Origin: Streptomyces sp. NBC_01445
Lineage (GTDB): Bacteria; Actinomycetota; Actinomycetes; Streptomycetales; Streptomycetaceae
Direction of reading: 5' to 3'
NCBI RefSeq assembly: GCF_035918235.1
Contig: NZ_CP109485.1
Location: 496,001-560,000, forward strand
DNA: 64,000 bases
The notes beneath the pieces are model-generated. The model was given only the letters and a program-made list of their open reading frames with translations, searched no databases and was not told the DNA's origin. A program made the translations under genes and the position numbers. Positions 1 through 9,756 of this stretch are shown here, one piece after another (the first letter of the stretch is position 1; the number at the start of each line of letters is the position of its first letter).

Positions 1-1692
1 AAAGGCGTCGAGCACCGAGTCCCCGATACCGCCCTCCGCGCGGTGGTCCTCCACTGTCAGGAGGCAGCCGGTGCTTTCGGCGGCCTCGCGCAGGGTGCTG
101 CGGTCGACGGGCTTGACGGAGTAGAGGTCGATCACCCGGACCTGGATGCCCTCGCGGTCGAGCAACTCGGCGGCCTTCAGCGCCTCGTGGAGGGTGACGC
201 CCGCCGAGACCACGGTCAGCCGGTCCTCGCCGGATGCGCGCAACACTTTGCTTCCGCCGATCGGGAACTCCTCGGTGGGGCTGTAGATGACGGGGGTGTC
301 GCCGCGGGAGGTGCGCAGATAGCGGATGCCCTCGAGGTCGGCCATCTCCGCGACGAGCTTCGCCGTCTGGTTGCCATCGCACGGGTACAGCACCGTCGAG
401 CCGTAGATCGCCCGGAACATCGCCAGGTCCTCGAGCCCCATCTGCGAGGGCCCGTCCTGACCGATGGCGACGCCCGCGTGCGACCCGACCAGGTTGATCC
501 CGGCCCCGCTGATCGAGGCCATGCGCACGAAGTCGTACGCGCGGGTGAGGAACGCGGCGAAAGTGGAGGCGTACGGCACCCAACCGCGCGTCGCCATCCC
601 GACCGACGTGGCGACCAGTTGCTGCTCGGCGATGTAGCACTCGAAGAAGCGGTCGGGGTGCTCCTTGGCGAAGAACTCGGAGCGCGTGGAGTCGCTCACC
701 TCGCCGTCCAGGGCGACGACGTCGCCACGGGCGGTTCCGACAGCGGCGAGAGTCTTCCCGTAGGCGTCGCGGGTGGCGACCTCGTCACCCGTCTCGTAAC
801 GGGGAAGGTCCGCATGGCCCGAGCCCACGGGATGCAGCATCCGTGCGGCGGACGGATGCTGCACCTCTACCCGTAGGTCGCGTACGCCGCCGAGTTCGGC
901 GATCGCTTCCTCGGCGTCCGGCAGCGGCTTGCCGTGCAGGCCCTCGCGGTCCTGGACGGATGCCACGCCCTTGCCCTTGAGGGTGCGGGCGAGGATCGCG
1001 GTCGGCTGCCCGATGGTGGACAGGGCCTCGCCGTAGGCGCGGTCGATGGCGTCGACGTCGTGCCCGTCGACCTCGACGGTGTGCCAGCCGAAGGCCTGGA
1101 AGCGGCGCGCGTAGGCGTGCAGGTCGTGTCCGTGCCGGGTCGGGCCGCGCTGGCCGAGGCGGTTGACGTCGACGATCGCCGTGAGATTGTCCAGGTGCTC
1201 GTAACCCGCGTGCTCGGTGGCCTCCCACACGGAGCCCTCGGCGAGCTCGCTGTCGCCGCACAAGACCCAGACGCGGTATCCGGTTCGGTCGAGCCGCTTG
1301 CCGGCCAGCGAGATGCCGACGGCGACGGGCAGCCCCTGTCCGAGCGAGCCTGTCGCCGTCTCGACCCATGGCAGCTGCCGTGGCGTCGGATGTCCTTCGA
1401 GCCGGCTGCCGAGCCTGCGGAACGTCAGCAGCTCGGTGTCGTTGATCGCGCCGGCCGCCTTGTACGCGGCGTACAACAGCGGGGAAGCGTGCCCCTTCGA
1501 GAGTACGAACCGGTCATTGCCGGGATGTGCGGGGCGGTCGAAGTCGTAGCGCATGTGGTTCGCCAGGAGAACGGCCATCAAGTCGGCAGCAGACATCGAG
1601 GAGGTGGGATGCCCGGAGCCCGCGGCGGCGGAGGCGCGGATGCTGTCGACGCGCAACTGCTGGGCGAGTTCTGAAAGTTGACGGGTATTCAT
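1..1692 (-). CDS. tkt: Transketolase, 3' end cut by window edge
   Basis: Thiamine-diphosphate enzyme that moves two-carbon ketol units between sugar phosphates in the pentose phosphate pathway; cytoplasmic. 564 codons are present on the minus strand, and the C-terminal part lies outside the window. The start is ATG at 1692, preceded by a good ribosome site (GGAAGGAG). The N-terminal TPP domain shows GSGHPTSSMSAADL near residue 23 and a GDSELAEGS...VDVNRLGQ cofactor stretch. The pyrimidine domain shows SHAGVAIGQDGPSQMGLED. These are diagnostic of transketolase rather than pyruvate dehydrogenase E1. The sequence begins quickly at the TPP domain, which suits the shorter actinobacterial form of about 620 residues. 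No partner gene lies upstream, so it may be a single transcript. Confidence 0.93.
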   Translation of the reverse strand, partial: MNTRQLSELAQQLRVDSIRASAAAGSGHPTSSMSAADLMAVLLANHMRYDFDRPAHPGNDRFVLSKGHASPLLYAAYKAAGAINDTELLTFRRLGSRLEGHPTPRQLPWVETATGSLGQGLPVAVGISLAGKRLDRTGYRVWVLCGDSELAEGSVWEATEHAGYEHLDNLTAIVDVNRLGQRGPTRHGHDLHAYARRFQAFGWHTVEVDGHDVDAIDRAYGEALSTIGQPTAILARTLKGKGVASVQDREGLHGKPLPDAEEAIAELGGVRDLRVEVQHPSAARMLHPVGSGHADLPRYETGDEVATRDAYGKTLAAVGTARGDVVALDGEVSDSTRSEFFAKEHPDRFFECYIAEQQLVATSVGMATRGWVPYASTFAAFLTRAYDFVRMASISGAGINLVGSHAGVAIGQDGPSQMGLEDLAMFRAIYGSTVLYPCDGNQTAKLVAEMADLEGIRYLRTSRGDTPVIYSPTEEFPIGGSKVLRASGEDRLTVVSAGVTLHEALKAAELLDREGIQVRVIDLYSVKPVDRSTLREAAESTGCLLTVEDHRAEGGIGDSVLDAF

Positions 1693-2546
1693 GTCACTCC
1701 TTCCGAGGGGTTGTCGCACCGGACGGGGCTCCCGCTACGCACGCCGGCGGTTGCTTGCGCACCGGCGCGCAGCTGAACAGATGCCCGTACGCGGCGACCT
1801 CCGTCCCCGTGTCCGGCCCCGACAGCCACGAACGTGCAGCGCGAGAAGCAGCGCCCGGGGTCGTCGGCAACGGCGGGAGGGGCTCGACGTGTCTGATCCC
1901 GTGGTCGCACAGATGCGGCGCGTCGGGCAGCCCGTGTACGCGGCGACGCCTGGAAAAGGCAACAGTTTGTTGCCGTTCCGGGCGGCCTTGGGCAGGGACG
2001 CCCGGGGCGCAGTGCAGGCCGGCTGACACCCGGCGAAGTCGGCGCCGTCGATCACGAAGCGGGGTCGAACCACGGTTCGCCTCCGAGAAGGTCGCTCTTA
2101 CGCGCTTATCGCGTCCCCCTGACATGAGCGTCCAAACGTGCAGCCGTGGTCCCGCGTGCGTACTTCCAGGGCCACGGACCCCCGGGTTGCGGGACACTCA
2201 TTCCTGCGCACTGCCCGGCAGTGCCTGCGCGTCGCAGCGCACCCATACGCCCTGAAATCGTGTCCGAGGGGTCGCCGGCGGAGCTCCAAGACGTCATATT
2301 CGCTGGTCACAGCATTGGTGTCGTTGCTTACCGCGGATGATCCGAGGGCCGCGCGCTGACGGGGACACGGGCGCCCGTCCGTCACCCCTGACGCCTCACC
2401 GACAACGCTGAGGACCGAAGCACCCCGATTCCGTGGTACCGCGGACTGATCCGCGCCCGCCGGGTCGTACCGCGGTGCTACGTGACCGCTGCCGTGCGCA
2501 CGTCCGTTCAGGTTGCGTACAGGCTCAAAGTGCCATCGTGCGGATC
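1693..2546. other. Intergenic region, no supported gene
   Basis: About 850 bases between the divergent transketolase and the membrane protein gene. Open frames exist on both strands, but none has a good start site, a recognisable family or a Streptomyces-like codon pattern. The stretch should hold the transketolase promoter. I see no tRNA or strong hairpin. Confidence 0.5.
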
Positions 2547-3338
2547 ATGACCGCACAGCACGTCCTCGACGACCGCCCCCTCGTCCCCGTACGCCGGATG
2601 GCGAACAAGGTGCCAGAGGTGACCATCTATTTCTGGATCATCAAGGTGCTCACCACCGGCATGGGTGAGACGGCGTCGGACATCCTGGCCCGCACCCTCG
2701 GCCCGGTGCCGGCGGTCGCGCTCGGCGGCCTCGCTCTGGTGGCCTCCCTGGCCGTCCAGTTCATCCTCCGCCAGTACGTCGCCTGGGCCTACTGGACCGC
2801 CGTCGTCATGGTCAGCGTGTTCGGCACCATGGCCGCCGACGTCCTGCACATCGGGCTCGGAGTCCCGTACGCCCTGTCGACGCCGGCCTTCCTCGCCGTA
2901 CTGGCCGCGGTCTTCATGCTCTGGTACGCGAGTGAGCGGACTCTGTCGATCCACTCCATCCAGACGCGCCGCCGCGAGGCGTTCTACTGGGCGGCCGTCC
3001 TCGCCACGTTCGCCCTCGGCACCGCCGCGGGTGACCTCACCGCCACCGTCGGCTTCGGCTACCTGGGGTCGGTCGTCCTCTTCTCGGTCGGCATCTGCGT
3101 GCCCGCCCTCGCCCACCGCTTCGGCGCCCTGAGCGCGGTGACCGCGTTCTGGACCGCGTACGTCATCACCCGCCCCCTCGGAGCTTCCCTCGCCGACTGG
3201 ATGGCCCTCGGCCACGCCCGCGGCGGCCTCGGCCTCGGCCTGGCGCCGGTCACCCTCGCGTGGACCGTCGCGATCATCGGATTCGTCGGCTACATGGCCA
3301 TGTCACAGCGCGACACGGGCGCCCACACCGCAGCCTGA
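2547..3338 (+). CDS. Multi-pass membrane protein, DUF347/COG4705-like
   Basis: Integral membrane protein of about 263 residues made of similar hydrophobic segments. It opens with NKVPEVTIYFWIIKVLTTGMGETASD, and a related glycine/Asp pattern recurs later (FALGTAAGDLTATVGFGY), which matches my memory of the DUF347 repeat family (COG4705). Function is not established from sequence; such proteins are predicted transport-like membrane proteins. I chose ATG 2547; ATG 2598, just before NKVPEV, is a possible alternative, and neither has a clear ribosome site. The frame stays open upstream to 2433, but those codons look non-coding. Confidence 0.75.
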   Translation: MTAQHVLDDRPLVPVRRMANKVPEVTIYFWIIKVLTTGMGETASDILARTLGPVPAVALGGLALVASLAVQFILRQYVAWAYWTAVVMVSVFGTMAADVLHIGLGVPYALSTPAFLAVLAAVFMLWYASERTLSIHSIQTRRREAFYWAAVLATFALGTAAGDLTATVGFGYLGSVVLFSVGICVPALAHRFGALSAVTAFWTAYVITRPLGASLADWMALGHARGGLGLGLAPVTLAWTVAIIGFVGYMAMSQRDTGAHTAA

Positions 3339-3464
3339 GGATCAGGGCGCGCAACGCGCGGTGGAGTCTGGCTCCGAGGCTCGCGGCACCGTGCGCAACG
3401 GCGGCCGTCCGCCCCAGCACCGAGGTCCGGTACGATCCGCACTTCTTCGTACCGGGGAGGGATC

Positions 3465-4031
3465 ATGGCCGAGAGCGGCGGTGCCGAAGGCACCGACAAC
3501 AGCGCGGGAACCTATGACGATGTCGTGGACGAACAGACCGCGGTCCGGCTGGTGTACCGGCCCCAGTCTGCCGACGCACTGGTCGGCCTGCGGGTCCGCG
3601 AGCGGATCAAGCGGACCGGGCTACTGCTGCGAGGGGTGTTCCTCGCACTGTGGGTGGGGCAGTGGCTGCTCTCCACCGTGGGCCGCGGGAGTATCGACGT
3701 GGTCTCGACGGTCCTGTTCTTGTTCGTCGTACTGGTGGTGTGGGGGTATCCGCGGCTGCAAGCCGCACAAGTGCAGCGGGTCGTCGGATGGCAGGGCGAG
3801 TACCGCGCCACCGTGTCTCCGGCCGGGATCACCTGCCGCACCGACCACAGCACTTTGATCCAGAAGTGGTCCGTCTTCCGGGGCTACCGGGAGACGGCAG
3901 GTCACTTCGTCCTGCTCAGCCGGGACCCCAACATCTCGTGGCTCGGTGTCCTTCCCAAACGGGGCGTGCATGAAGGTGAGGGCCTCGACCGGCTGCGCGC
4001 CATTCTGGACGAGCACACCCGTCGCGTGTGA
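3465..4031 (+). CDS. YcxB-like membrane-anchored protein
   Basis: A 188-residue protein with an acidic N-terminus, a beta-type stretch, two adjacent membrane segments (about residues 48-65 and 70-90) and a C-terminal cytoplasmic domain containing GITCRTDHSTLIQKWSVFRGYRET. That arrangement and the W-S-x-F-R-G-Y-x-E-T motif are typical of the YcxB-like family, whose function is unknown. The start ATG is well placed behind GGGGAGGG. It stands alone between two unrelated small membrane genes. Confidence 0.8.
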   Translation: MAESGGAEGTDNSAGTYDDVVDEQTAVRLVYRPQSADALVGLRVRERIKRTGLLLRGVFLALWVGQWLLSTVGRGSIDVVSTVLFLFVVLVVWGYPRLQAAQVQRVVGWQGEYRATVSPAGITCRTDHSTLIQKWSVFRGYRETAGHFVLLSRDPNISWLGVLPKRGVHEGEGLDRLRAILDEHTRRV

Positions 4032-4236
4032 CGGACTCGAAACAACGGGCTGGTGAATACGGCGTCGTCGGGGTCGCGGCGTCTGGTGTGTCCCCCGCCC
4101 GGCCGCCGGCACACCTCCGAGAACATGTGCTGTGAAAGGGCTGGCACTTGCCTCGGGAGCCCTGGATGATCGCCGGGGCAGTGGCCGCGCGAGACGAAGT
4201 GGCATCCGGGTGCTCAGGACGGAGCGGGAGGGGCCC

Positions 4237-4521
4237 ATGGGATGGTTCATCGGAATCGGTGTGCTCGGAGGCTTGGCACTCATCACCGCAGGCGCGGCGT
4301 CGATGCGCACAGGCTGGACGCCGCCCCGGAGCCGAGTCACCCGGCCCTCGGTCTACGGACTCGGAGCACTGCTGGTGGGTGTGCCGTGCGTGGTGCAGGG
4401 GCTCTTCTACTTCCGAACCCTGCCAAGCCCACCTTGGGAGGTCCGCTTCTTCGGACTCAACGCCCTTGTATTCTCCGGGCTGATCCTCATCGGAGTGAGC
4501 CAGATGCAACGCAGAAGGTGA
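4237..4521 (+). CDS. Small hypothetical membrane protein
   Basis: A 94-residue protein with about three hydrophobic segments (MGWFIGIGVLGGLALI, YGLGALLVGVPCVVQGLFYF, FGLNALVFSGLILIGV). I place the start at ATG 4237 because GGAGCGGGAGGGG lies directly upstream. A longer reading from 4132 would add 35 arginine-rich residues that look untranslated. No family was recognised. Confidence 0.65.
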   Translation: MGWFIGIGVLGGLALITAGAASMRTGWTPPRSRVTRPSVYGLGALLVGVPCVVQGLFYFRTLPSPPWEVRFFGLNALVFSGLILIGVSQMQRRR

Positions 4522-4747
4522 ACTTCTCACCAACTTCGAACGACCCCCATGCGCCGGTCGCCTTGAGCTGACCAACTCCCGGTATCGCCACCCGACTTCA
4601 CGCGAAGTGATCTCCGTCACCCCACTCAATGGCGAGGTGACGTTTGCCGGCTGGGCCGCGCTGTCTGAGTGAGCCATCCCGTGACGGATGTGCCTCACGT
4701 GACTTTGGTAAGTGGCCCTTCGCGGCCTTCTATTGGGGTGGATCGTC

Positions 4748-6988
4748 TTGAGTCGTACCTCGCGTGCATACAGACCGCTGAGCCTGAAACGACGGGCGTG
4801 GATCACGCTCGGCGCGGTAGTGCTGGGTGGAGGGGGCCTGGTGACCTACGCCGTGGCCACCCCTTCCCAGGATCCAGGAGCGGCGGGCCGGGCCAAACGG
4901 CCCGTGAAGGTCTACGACCTCGCGCTGAAGGGCACCACGAGCGGCAAGCGTGAACTGCCGGGCACGCAGACCAAACAATTCTCGATGCTCGGCGTCTCCT
5001 GGACCGGGGCGACCAAGCGGCTGCACGGCAGCGCCCAGGTGCGCACCCGCAGCCTCGAGACCGGAGCGTGGACCGCCTGGAAGTACCTCGAGGCGAACGT
5101 CGACCCGTTGGAGGGTCCCGAGGCCGGGGCCGAGATGCGCGGCGCGTCCGAGCCGCTGTGGGTCGGCCCCTCCGACGGCGTCCAGGTCCAGGTCGTCCAC
5201 AAGAACGGCTCCACCGACTCGGGGCTGCCCAAGGGCCTCGAGGTCAACCTGGTCGACCCCGGCGTGGCGACCAACGCCGAGATGAAGGCCAAGCCCGCCG
5301 CCTACGTCGCGCCGGCCGTCAGCGACAGCGCTTCGCCCACCGACTCGGTCACGCCCACCGACTCCGCGTCCCCGAGCGACTCCGCCGTCCCGTCCGCGCC
5401 CGCGTCGGCTTCCTCCACCCCGAGCACGCCCGCGAGCCCGTCGGCCACCATCCCCACGGCTCCCCCGTCCACCGTGCCCGAGCCGCCGATCACCTCGCGG
5501 GCCGGCTGGGGCGCCGACGAGTCGCTCAGCCCCGACCCGTCGGAGTACAACCCCGATGTGAAGGCCGTCTTCGTCCACCACAGTGACGGGGCGAACGACT
5601 ACTCCTGCGCCGACTCCGCGGCGATCGTGCGGGGCATCTACGCGTACCACACCCAGACCAACGGCTGGAACGACATCGGCTACAACTTCCTGGTCGACAA
5701 GTGCGGCACGATCTTCGAAGGCCGCAAGGGCGGCGTCGACCGACCGGTGCTCGGCGCGCACACCTACGGCTGGAACCGGGAGTCCACGGGCATCGCGGTG
5801 CTCGGCGACCACACCTCCACCGGCGCCACCAACGCCGCGCTGACCTCTGTCGCCCGTATCGCGGCCTGGAAGCTCGGCCAGTACAAGGCCGACCCGGTCT
5901 CCACCGTGAAACTCACCGCCGGCGCGACGCAGACGAACTACTTCGGCACCAGTTTCACGGCGGGCAGCCAGTACACGTTCAACCGGATCTCCACCCACCG
6001 CGACGGCTACAACACCCAGTGCCCCGGTAGCTCCCTCTACGGCCAGTTGCCGACGATCCGCGCCTGGGCGTCCGGCCCGGTGCAGGACCTGAAGGTGACC
6101 TCGCTGTCCGGCGCCGGTCAGTCCGGTTCGACGTACTACACCAAGGGCGCCATCACGGCGAAGTGGTCGACGACGACGCCCGGTTCGCTGATCTCCAAGT
6201 TCGAGCTGCTGGTGGACGGCAAGGCTGTCGCCACCGCTTCCGGTACCGCCACCTCCGTGGGCACCACCCTCGCCCTGGGCACCCACACCGTCGCCGTGCG
6301 GGCCGTGCACCAATCCGGCAGGACCACGACGACCACGGCGCTGAACGTCGTGGCGGAGACGACGGCACCGACCTTCACCACCGCACCGAAGCTCTCCCTG
6401 CGCACCGGCACGGTCAACACCAGCTCCGTGCCGGTCACCCTCGGCTGGAAGGCGACCGACAACACCGCGCTGAAGTCCGTGAGCCTGCTGACCCCGACGA
6501 CGGCCACCTTCGGCCCGACGACGGCCAGCTCCAGCCGCACCGCCGCGTCCGGCACAGCGAGCACCTGGTCGATGAAGGCCGACGACTACGCGGGCAACAC
6601 CCGTACCTCCTCCGCCTCCTTCACCCCGGTGATCCTTCAGGAGACCTCGGCCACCAAGTCCGGTACCTGGACATCCCGTTCCTCCACGAGCTACCTCGGC
6701 GGCAAGTCGTACTCCAGCGGTTCCAAGGCCGCGAGCCTCACCTGGACGTTCACGGGCCGCTCAGCCTCGTGGGTGGCATCGCGGGCGTCCAGCTCCGGGC
6801 AGGTGTACGTATACGTCGACGGCGTCAAGGTCAGTACCGTCGACCTGAAGTCGTCCAGCACCCTGTACCGCCAGGCCATGTGGACCAAGTCGTGGTCCAG
6901 CAGCGCCAAGCACACCGTGAAGGTCGTGGTGGTGGGCACGAGCGGTCGTCCGACGATCACGACGGACGGACTCGTCTACATCAAGTAG
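4748..6988 (+). CDS. Secreted N-acetylmuramoyl-L-alanine amidase (PGRP/amidase_2 type)
   Basis: Zinc amidase that cleaves the bond between MurNAc and L-alanine in peptidoglycan; exported. Counting from TTG 4748 (746 residues): an N-terminal membrane/signal segment with RRAW then a hydrophobic run; a beta-rich N-domain; a Ser/Thr/Pro linker at about 193-243; the amidase domain at about 245-440; then two or three Ig-like repeats and a C-terminal beta domain ending in TDGLVYIK. Zinc ligands are visible: HH at 277/278, His417 in STHRDG and Cys425 in TQCPGS. TTG 4748 has GGGGTGG six bases upstream; GTG 4712, in frame, is an alternative with a weaker site. It is followed by a strong hairpin. A role in cell-wall turnover is inferred from the domain. 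Confidence 0.9.
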   Translation: MSRTSRAYRPLSLKRRAWITLGAVVLGGGGLVTYAVATPSQDPGAAGRAKRPVKVYDLALKGTTSGKRELPGTQTKQFSMLGVSWTGATKRLHGSAQVRTRSLETGAWTAWKYLEANVDPLEGPEAGAEMRGASEPLWVGPSDGVQVQVVHKNGSTDSGLPKGLEVNLVDPGVATNAEMKAKPAAYVAPAVSDSASPTDSVTPTDSASPSDSAVPSAPASASSTPSTPASPSATIPTAPPSTVPEPPITSRAGWGADESLSPDPSEYNPDVKAVFVHHSDGANDYSCADSAAIVRGIYAYHTQTNGWNDIGYNFLVDKCGTIFEGRKGGVDRPVLGAHTYGWNRESTGIAVLGDHTSTGATNAALTSVARIAAWKLGQYKADPVSTVKLTAGATQTNYFGTSFTAGSQYTFNRISTHRDGYNTQCPGSSLYGQLPTIRAWASGPVQDLKVTSLSGAGQSGSTYYTKGAITAKWSTTTPGSLISKFELLVDGKAVATASGTATSVGTTLALGTHTVAVRAVHQSGRTTTTTALNVVAETTAPTFTTAPKLSLRTGTVNTSSVPVTLGWKATDNTALKSVSLLTPTTATFGPTTASSSRTAASGTASTWSMKADDYAGNTRTSSASFTPVILQETSATKSGTWTSRSSTSYLGGKSYSSGSKAASLTWTFTGRSASWVASRASSSGQVYVYVDGVKVSTVDLKSSSTLYRQAMWTKSWSSSAKHTVKVVVVGTSGRPTITTDGLVYIK

Positions 6989-7008
6989 CTCCCCGCCCTG
7001 CGACACGG

Positions 7009-7057
7009 CAGCGGCCTTCACGATCCGACCAGGTCCCCTTGATCGTGAAGGCCGCTG
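7009..7057 (+). terminator. Perfect 17-bp hairpin after the amidase gene
   Basis: Arms CAGCGGCCTTCACGATC (7009-7025) and GATCGTGAAGGCCGCTG (7041-7057) are exactly complementary, with a 15-base loop. They start 20 bases after the amidase stop. There is no U-tract, as is common for terminators in Streptomyces. The symmetry would also serve minus-strand transcripts. Confidence 0.85.
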
Positions 7058-7059
7058 TC

Positions 7060-7290
7060 GATTGCGCCCTGCGCTCTGATGCCCGCGACGAGCACGGTCG
7101 CTGGACAACGCAGAACTCGTTGCCTTCCGGGTCCTGCAGCACGACGGCGTAGTGCCCCATGTCCGGGTCATCCGTGGTCCGAAGCACGCCGGCGCCGGCT
7201 GCGATCAGTCTTGCCACTGTCGTGGTGACCCCCTGCGTGCGGACCGCCAGCCCTCCGTACAGGTCCGACTCGCCCACTGAGGCCCCCCTC
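7060..7290 (-). pseudogene. C-terminal remnant of a VOC/glyoxalase-fold protein
   Basis: The minus strand reads SDLYGGLAVRTQGVTTTVARLIAAGAGVLRTTDDPDMGHYAVVLQDPEGNEFCVVQ. This matches the last 55-60 residues of small VOC-superfamily proteins (the DPEGNEFCVVQ tail is typical). No N-terminal half is found in frame upstream, and the open frame runs on through the terminator at 7009-7057 instead of stopping. I therefore call it a decayed fragment. No enzymatic role can be assigned. Confidence 0.6.
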
Positions 7291-7961
7291 ACCGCGGCCG
7301 CCGACCACCTTCCAGATCTTCCTGGACGCTCGGCATCCCTCGGTCGAAGTCCTGGCGAACCCTCGGCAGTTGACCTCACCCCCAAGATCCCCGGCAGAGT
7401 CAAGCCAGGGTGTCCGGGTCAGCCGCCCTGGCCGGCGTTTCCGACCGGGCCGGCCTCTACCAGGGTGCCCGGCCGCCGCCCGCTGGGACAGACCCGTCAC
7501 CCGACCGATCTCGACCCCGACCGGTGGCATGGCTTCCTCAACCCGCAACGCCCGCGCCCCGGGGCAGCCGCCTGGCCACACCGCGTAGTCCGTGAGCGCC
7601 CCCGGAATGCCACCCGGTGCACGGCCGCGCGGAGCGCCGCCACAGACGCGAGGTCACGTCGTCCACCGCGGCACCGGTCGCGTCCACGAGCGCCAGGTCC
7701 CAGCTGCCGTGCGAAGCCTCAGGTGCTCCGTCATAGCTGTGACGGAGCGCTGGTGGGCCACTCCGAGCATCGCAGTTGGCCGCAGAACAGTGAGGGCGCG
7801 CAAGTCCTCGGACGCAGATCTCGTGTGTTCCATACGTGAGCCGACTGCGGTTCCAACGGCCGTGCCGGTGCTCCGCTTCGCGTGGCCTGCTGGTCAACGT
7901 CGTAGCCGCGGATCGGGGTGCTTGGAGGCCACGGGTCGGAGGCATGGTTCCGTCATCTGCA
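7291..7961. other. Intergenic region, probably decayed sequence
   Basis: Between the VOC remnant and the enoyl-CoA hydratase gene. Short frames on both strands lack starts with ribosome sites and lack any recognised family. Part of it may be the eroded 5' end of the VOC gene. No strong hairpin was seen. Confidence 0.4.
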
Positions 7962-8801
7962 TCAGTCGACGGCCTTCAACTCGCCCAGCGCGTCACCGAG
8001 GTCGAGCTCGGTACGGCCACGGGTCTGGAAGCCCTGCTGGAAAAGCTCTGCCGTGCGCTGCTGTGCTGCCTCACCCCGAACGAGTTGCTGGAACAGGGCC
8101 GCATCTGCGCGTACATCGGCAGGAGTTGCCAGGCTGATGGCGTTGATGGCTGATTTGGCCGCAATCAGTGCATCACGCGGGAAGCCCCCCATTCGCGCGG
8201 CAATGCCGGCTACGAACTCGTCCAGCTCGGCGTCGGGTACCGCGCGGTTGATCCATCCGTAGCGTTCGGCGAGTTCGGCATCGAAGTCGGCCGACGTCAG
8301 CACGGCCTCGAGCGCTCGGCCCCGGCCCAGCAGACGGGTCAGGTGCTGGATCGCTCCCGCGCCGGGCGGGGTTCCGATGCCGACTTCGGGCTGGCACAGG
8401 ACAGCGTTCTCCCGGGAGGCGAAGCGCATGTCGCAGGCGAGGAGGAACTCGCTTCCCGCCCCCCGTGCCCGGCCGCGCAGCTTGGCAATGGTGACGGCCG
8501 GGATCTCGCTGAGCCTGCGGAACAGCATCCCCAGGGAGGCGTCGCCCGGACCTCCGGCTTTAGCGGCTTCAGCGGTGTACTCGGGCACTTTGGTCAGGTC
8601 TACGTGCGGGAAGAAGAAGTCCGGGTCCGCGCTGTCGAAGACCACCACTCGTGCAGCCGCCGGCTGGGAAAGCTCCTCGAGCAGTCCGACGAGATCGCGC
8701 ACGAGCTCGGGACCGATGAGGTTGATCGGCGGGGCGTTGAAGGTGGCGGACAGGACGTTGCCGTCCAACCTGGTGCTGATGGTTTCGTACGAGGCTGTCA
8801 T
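7962..8801 (-). CDS. Enoyl-CoA hydratase/isomerase family protein
   Basis: Crotonase-fold enzyme of 279 residues, expected to act on an acyl-CoA in the cytoplasm. Visible features: the N-terminal NAPPINLIGPELV segment; the oxyanion-hole and helix region AKLRGRARGAGSEFLLACDMRFAS (about 110-133); and CQPEVGIGTPPGAGAIQHLTRLLGRGRALE (about 140-168), where the second catalytic region lies. The glycine triplet usually seen (AGGG) is RGAG here, which many isomerase-like members share. The start ATG has GAGAGGA upstream. It stands alone, so substrate and pathway are unknown. Confidence 0.88.
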   Translation of the reverse strand: MTASYETISTRLDGNVLSATFNAPPINLIGPELVRDLVGLLEELSQPAAARVVVFDSADPDFFFPHVDLTKVPEYTAEAAKAGGPGDASLGMLFRRLSEIPAVTIAKLRGRARGAGSEFLLACDMRFASRENAVLCQPEVGIGTPPGAGAIQHLTRLLGRGRALEAVLTSADFDAELAERYGWINRAVPDAELDEFVAGIAARMGGFPRDALIAAKSAINAISLATPADVRADAALFQQLVRGEAAQQRTAELFQQGFQTRGRTELDLGDALGELKAVD

Positions 8802-9405
8802 GTCCCATTCCTCTCGGCGCTCATCACGGCCCGGTGGCGATCCCGGCCGTCAGGGCTCGTACTCCTCGAATCGCAGCACGGCCGATGCGGCAATCTCCTT
8901 CCCAGCCGCTGTACACGGTCAGGCAGTGGTCTCGACGACCCGACGCAGACACCCTTCCACTCTCTCCCCGATCACCCACTCGCACAGCCCTGGAGCGTGA
9001 TTCCCGCACGCTGAACGCACTCCAGGCACGTGACTCACCCTGTTCGATTTTCGCTCGATACGTTGGGGGCGGAAACAGCCATCTGGCGTGGATAGCCTCT
9101 CGTGTGGTCGGAGGCGAGTCTGTGTGCTGCACACCTGGCCGCGGAGCGTGGCACCGGCACGCTTGCACCCCCGCCGATGCCCCCGACCGGCCCGGACAGC
9201 GGCGCCGACCGCACGCACGCGGCAGCGCGCACGCGGTGGAGGCCCGATGGCAGGCGACCTTGCTGGAGCATCGAACGGCACGCCAACCGGGCCACCGAAG
9301 CCTGAACGCCGCCTCAGGGACGACAAGAGTGCACAAGCAGCTGACACGCGCGGCACCCGCGGCCACACTGTTGACCAGTTCAGCGTGCCCGCCTGAGGAG
9401 ACCGG
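8802..9405. other. Intergenic region, no supported gene
   Basis: About 600 bases between a minus-strand gene and a plus-strand gene, so it should carry two divergent promoters. A 191-codon plus-strand frame (8834-9409) is Arg/Pro/Ala/His-rich with no family resemblance. I judge it non-coding. Confidence 0.5.
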
Positions 9406-9756
9406 ATGACCGCGAAGGACGACGCACCACGCCGCCCGTTCCTGATACCCAAGGCGCGGCTCGCGATCGGCTCGGTCACAGCTGCGCTCGTAGTCTTCGC
9501 GGCCGGCTACGGCGTAGCCACAGCCACAGCGACCAGTGGTCACAGCAAGGGCACCCAGCGCGAGAGCCGGGCCGACGTCTACCGGGACGGATATTTGGCG
9601 GGGCAAAAGATTTCGGGCGCCGGTGAGGAGATCACTGCCGATGCCGCCCGGGAAACCTGCGGTGAACTCTTTTACCAAGCCCCGTACCTGGACGAATGGC
9701 AGAGTGGCTGCCTCGCAGGAGCACAGCACCTGGCACCGTATCCACCCTCGAAGTGA
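9406..9756 (+). CDS. Small single-pass membrane protein
   Basis: A 116-residue protein with a short cytoplasmic N-terminus, one membrane helix at about residues 19-38 (RLAIGSVTAALVVFAAGYGV), and an exterior tail with DVYRDGYLAGQKI and two cysteines (ETCGELFYQ and WQSGCLAGAQ). Paired cysteines outside the membrane suggest a disulfide. The start ATG has GAGGAGACCGG upstream. I do not recognise a named family, though the tail resembles short Streptomyces exported proteins of unknown role. Confidence 0.7.
   Translation: MTAKDDAPRRPFLIPKARLAIGSVTAALVVFAAGYGVATATATSGHSKGTQRESRADVYRDGYLAGQKISGAGEEITADAARETCGELFYQAPYLDEWQSGCLAGAQHLAPYPPSK

Noticed and set aside
1694..2197. Minus-strand 167-codon frame upstream of transketolase
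   Set aside because: No codon bias typical of the neighbours and overlaps several equally long frames.
4730..6313. Minus-strand frame of 527 codons
   Set aside because: Opposes the zinc amidase. Gly/Arg/Val repeats without family resemblance.
8834..9409. Plus-strand 191-codon frame in a gap
   Set aside because: Composition is Arg/Pro/Ala/His-rich, with no ribosome site and no family. It ends just inside the next gene.
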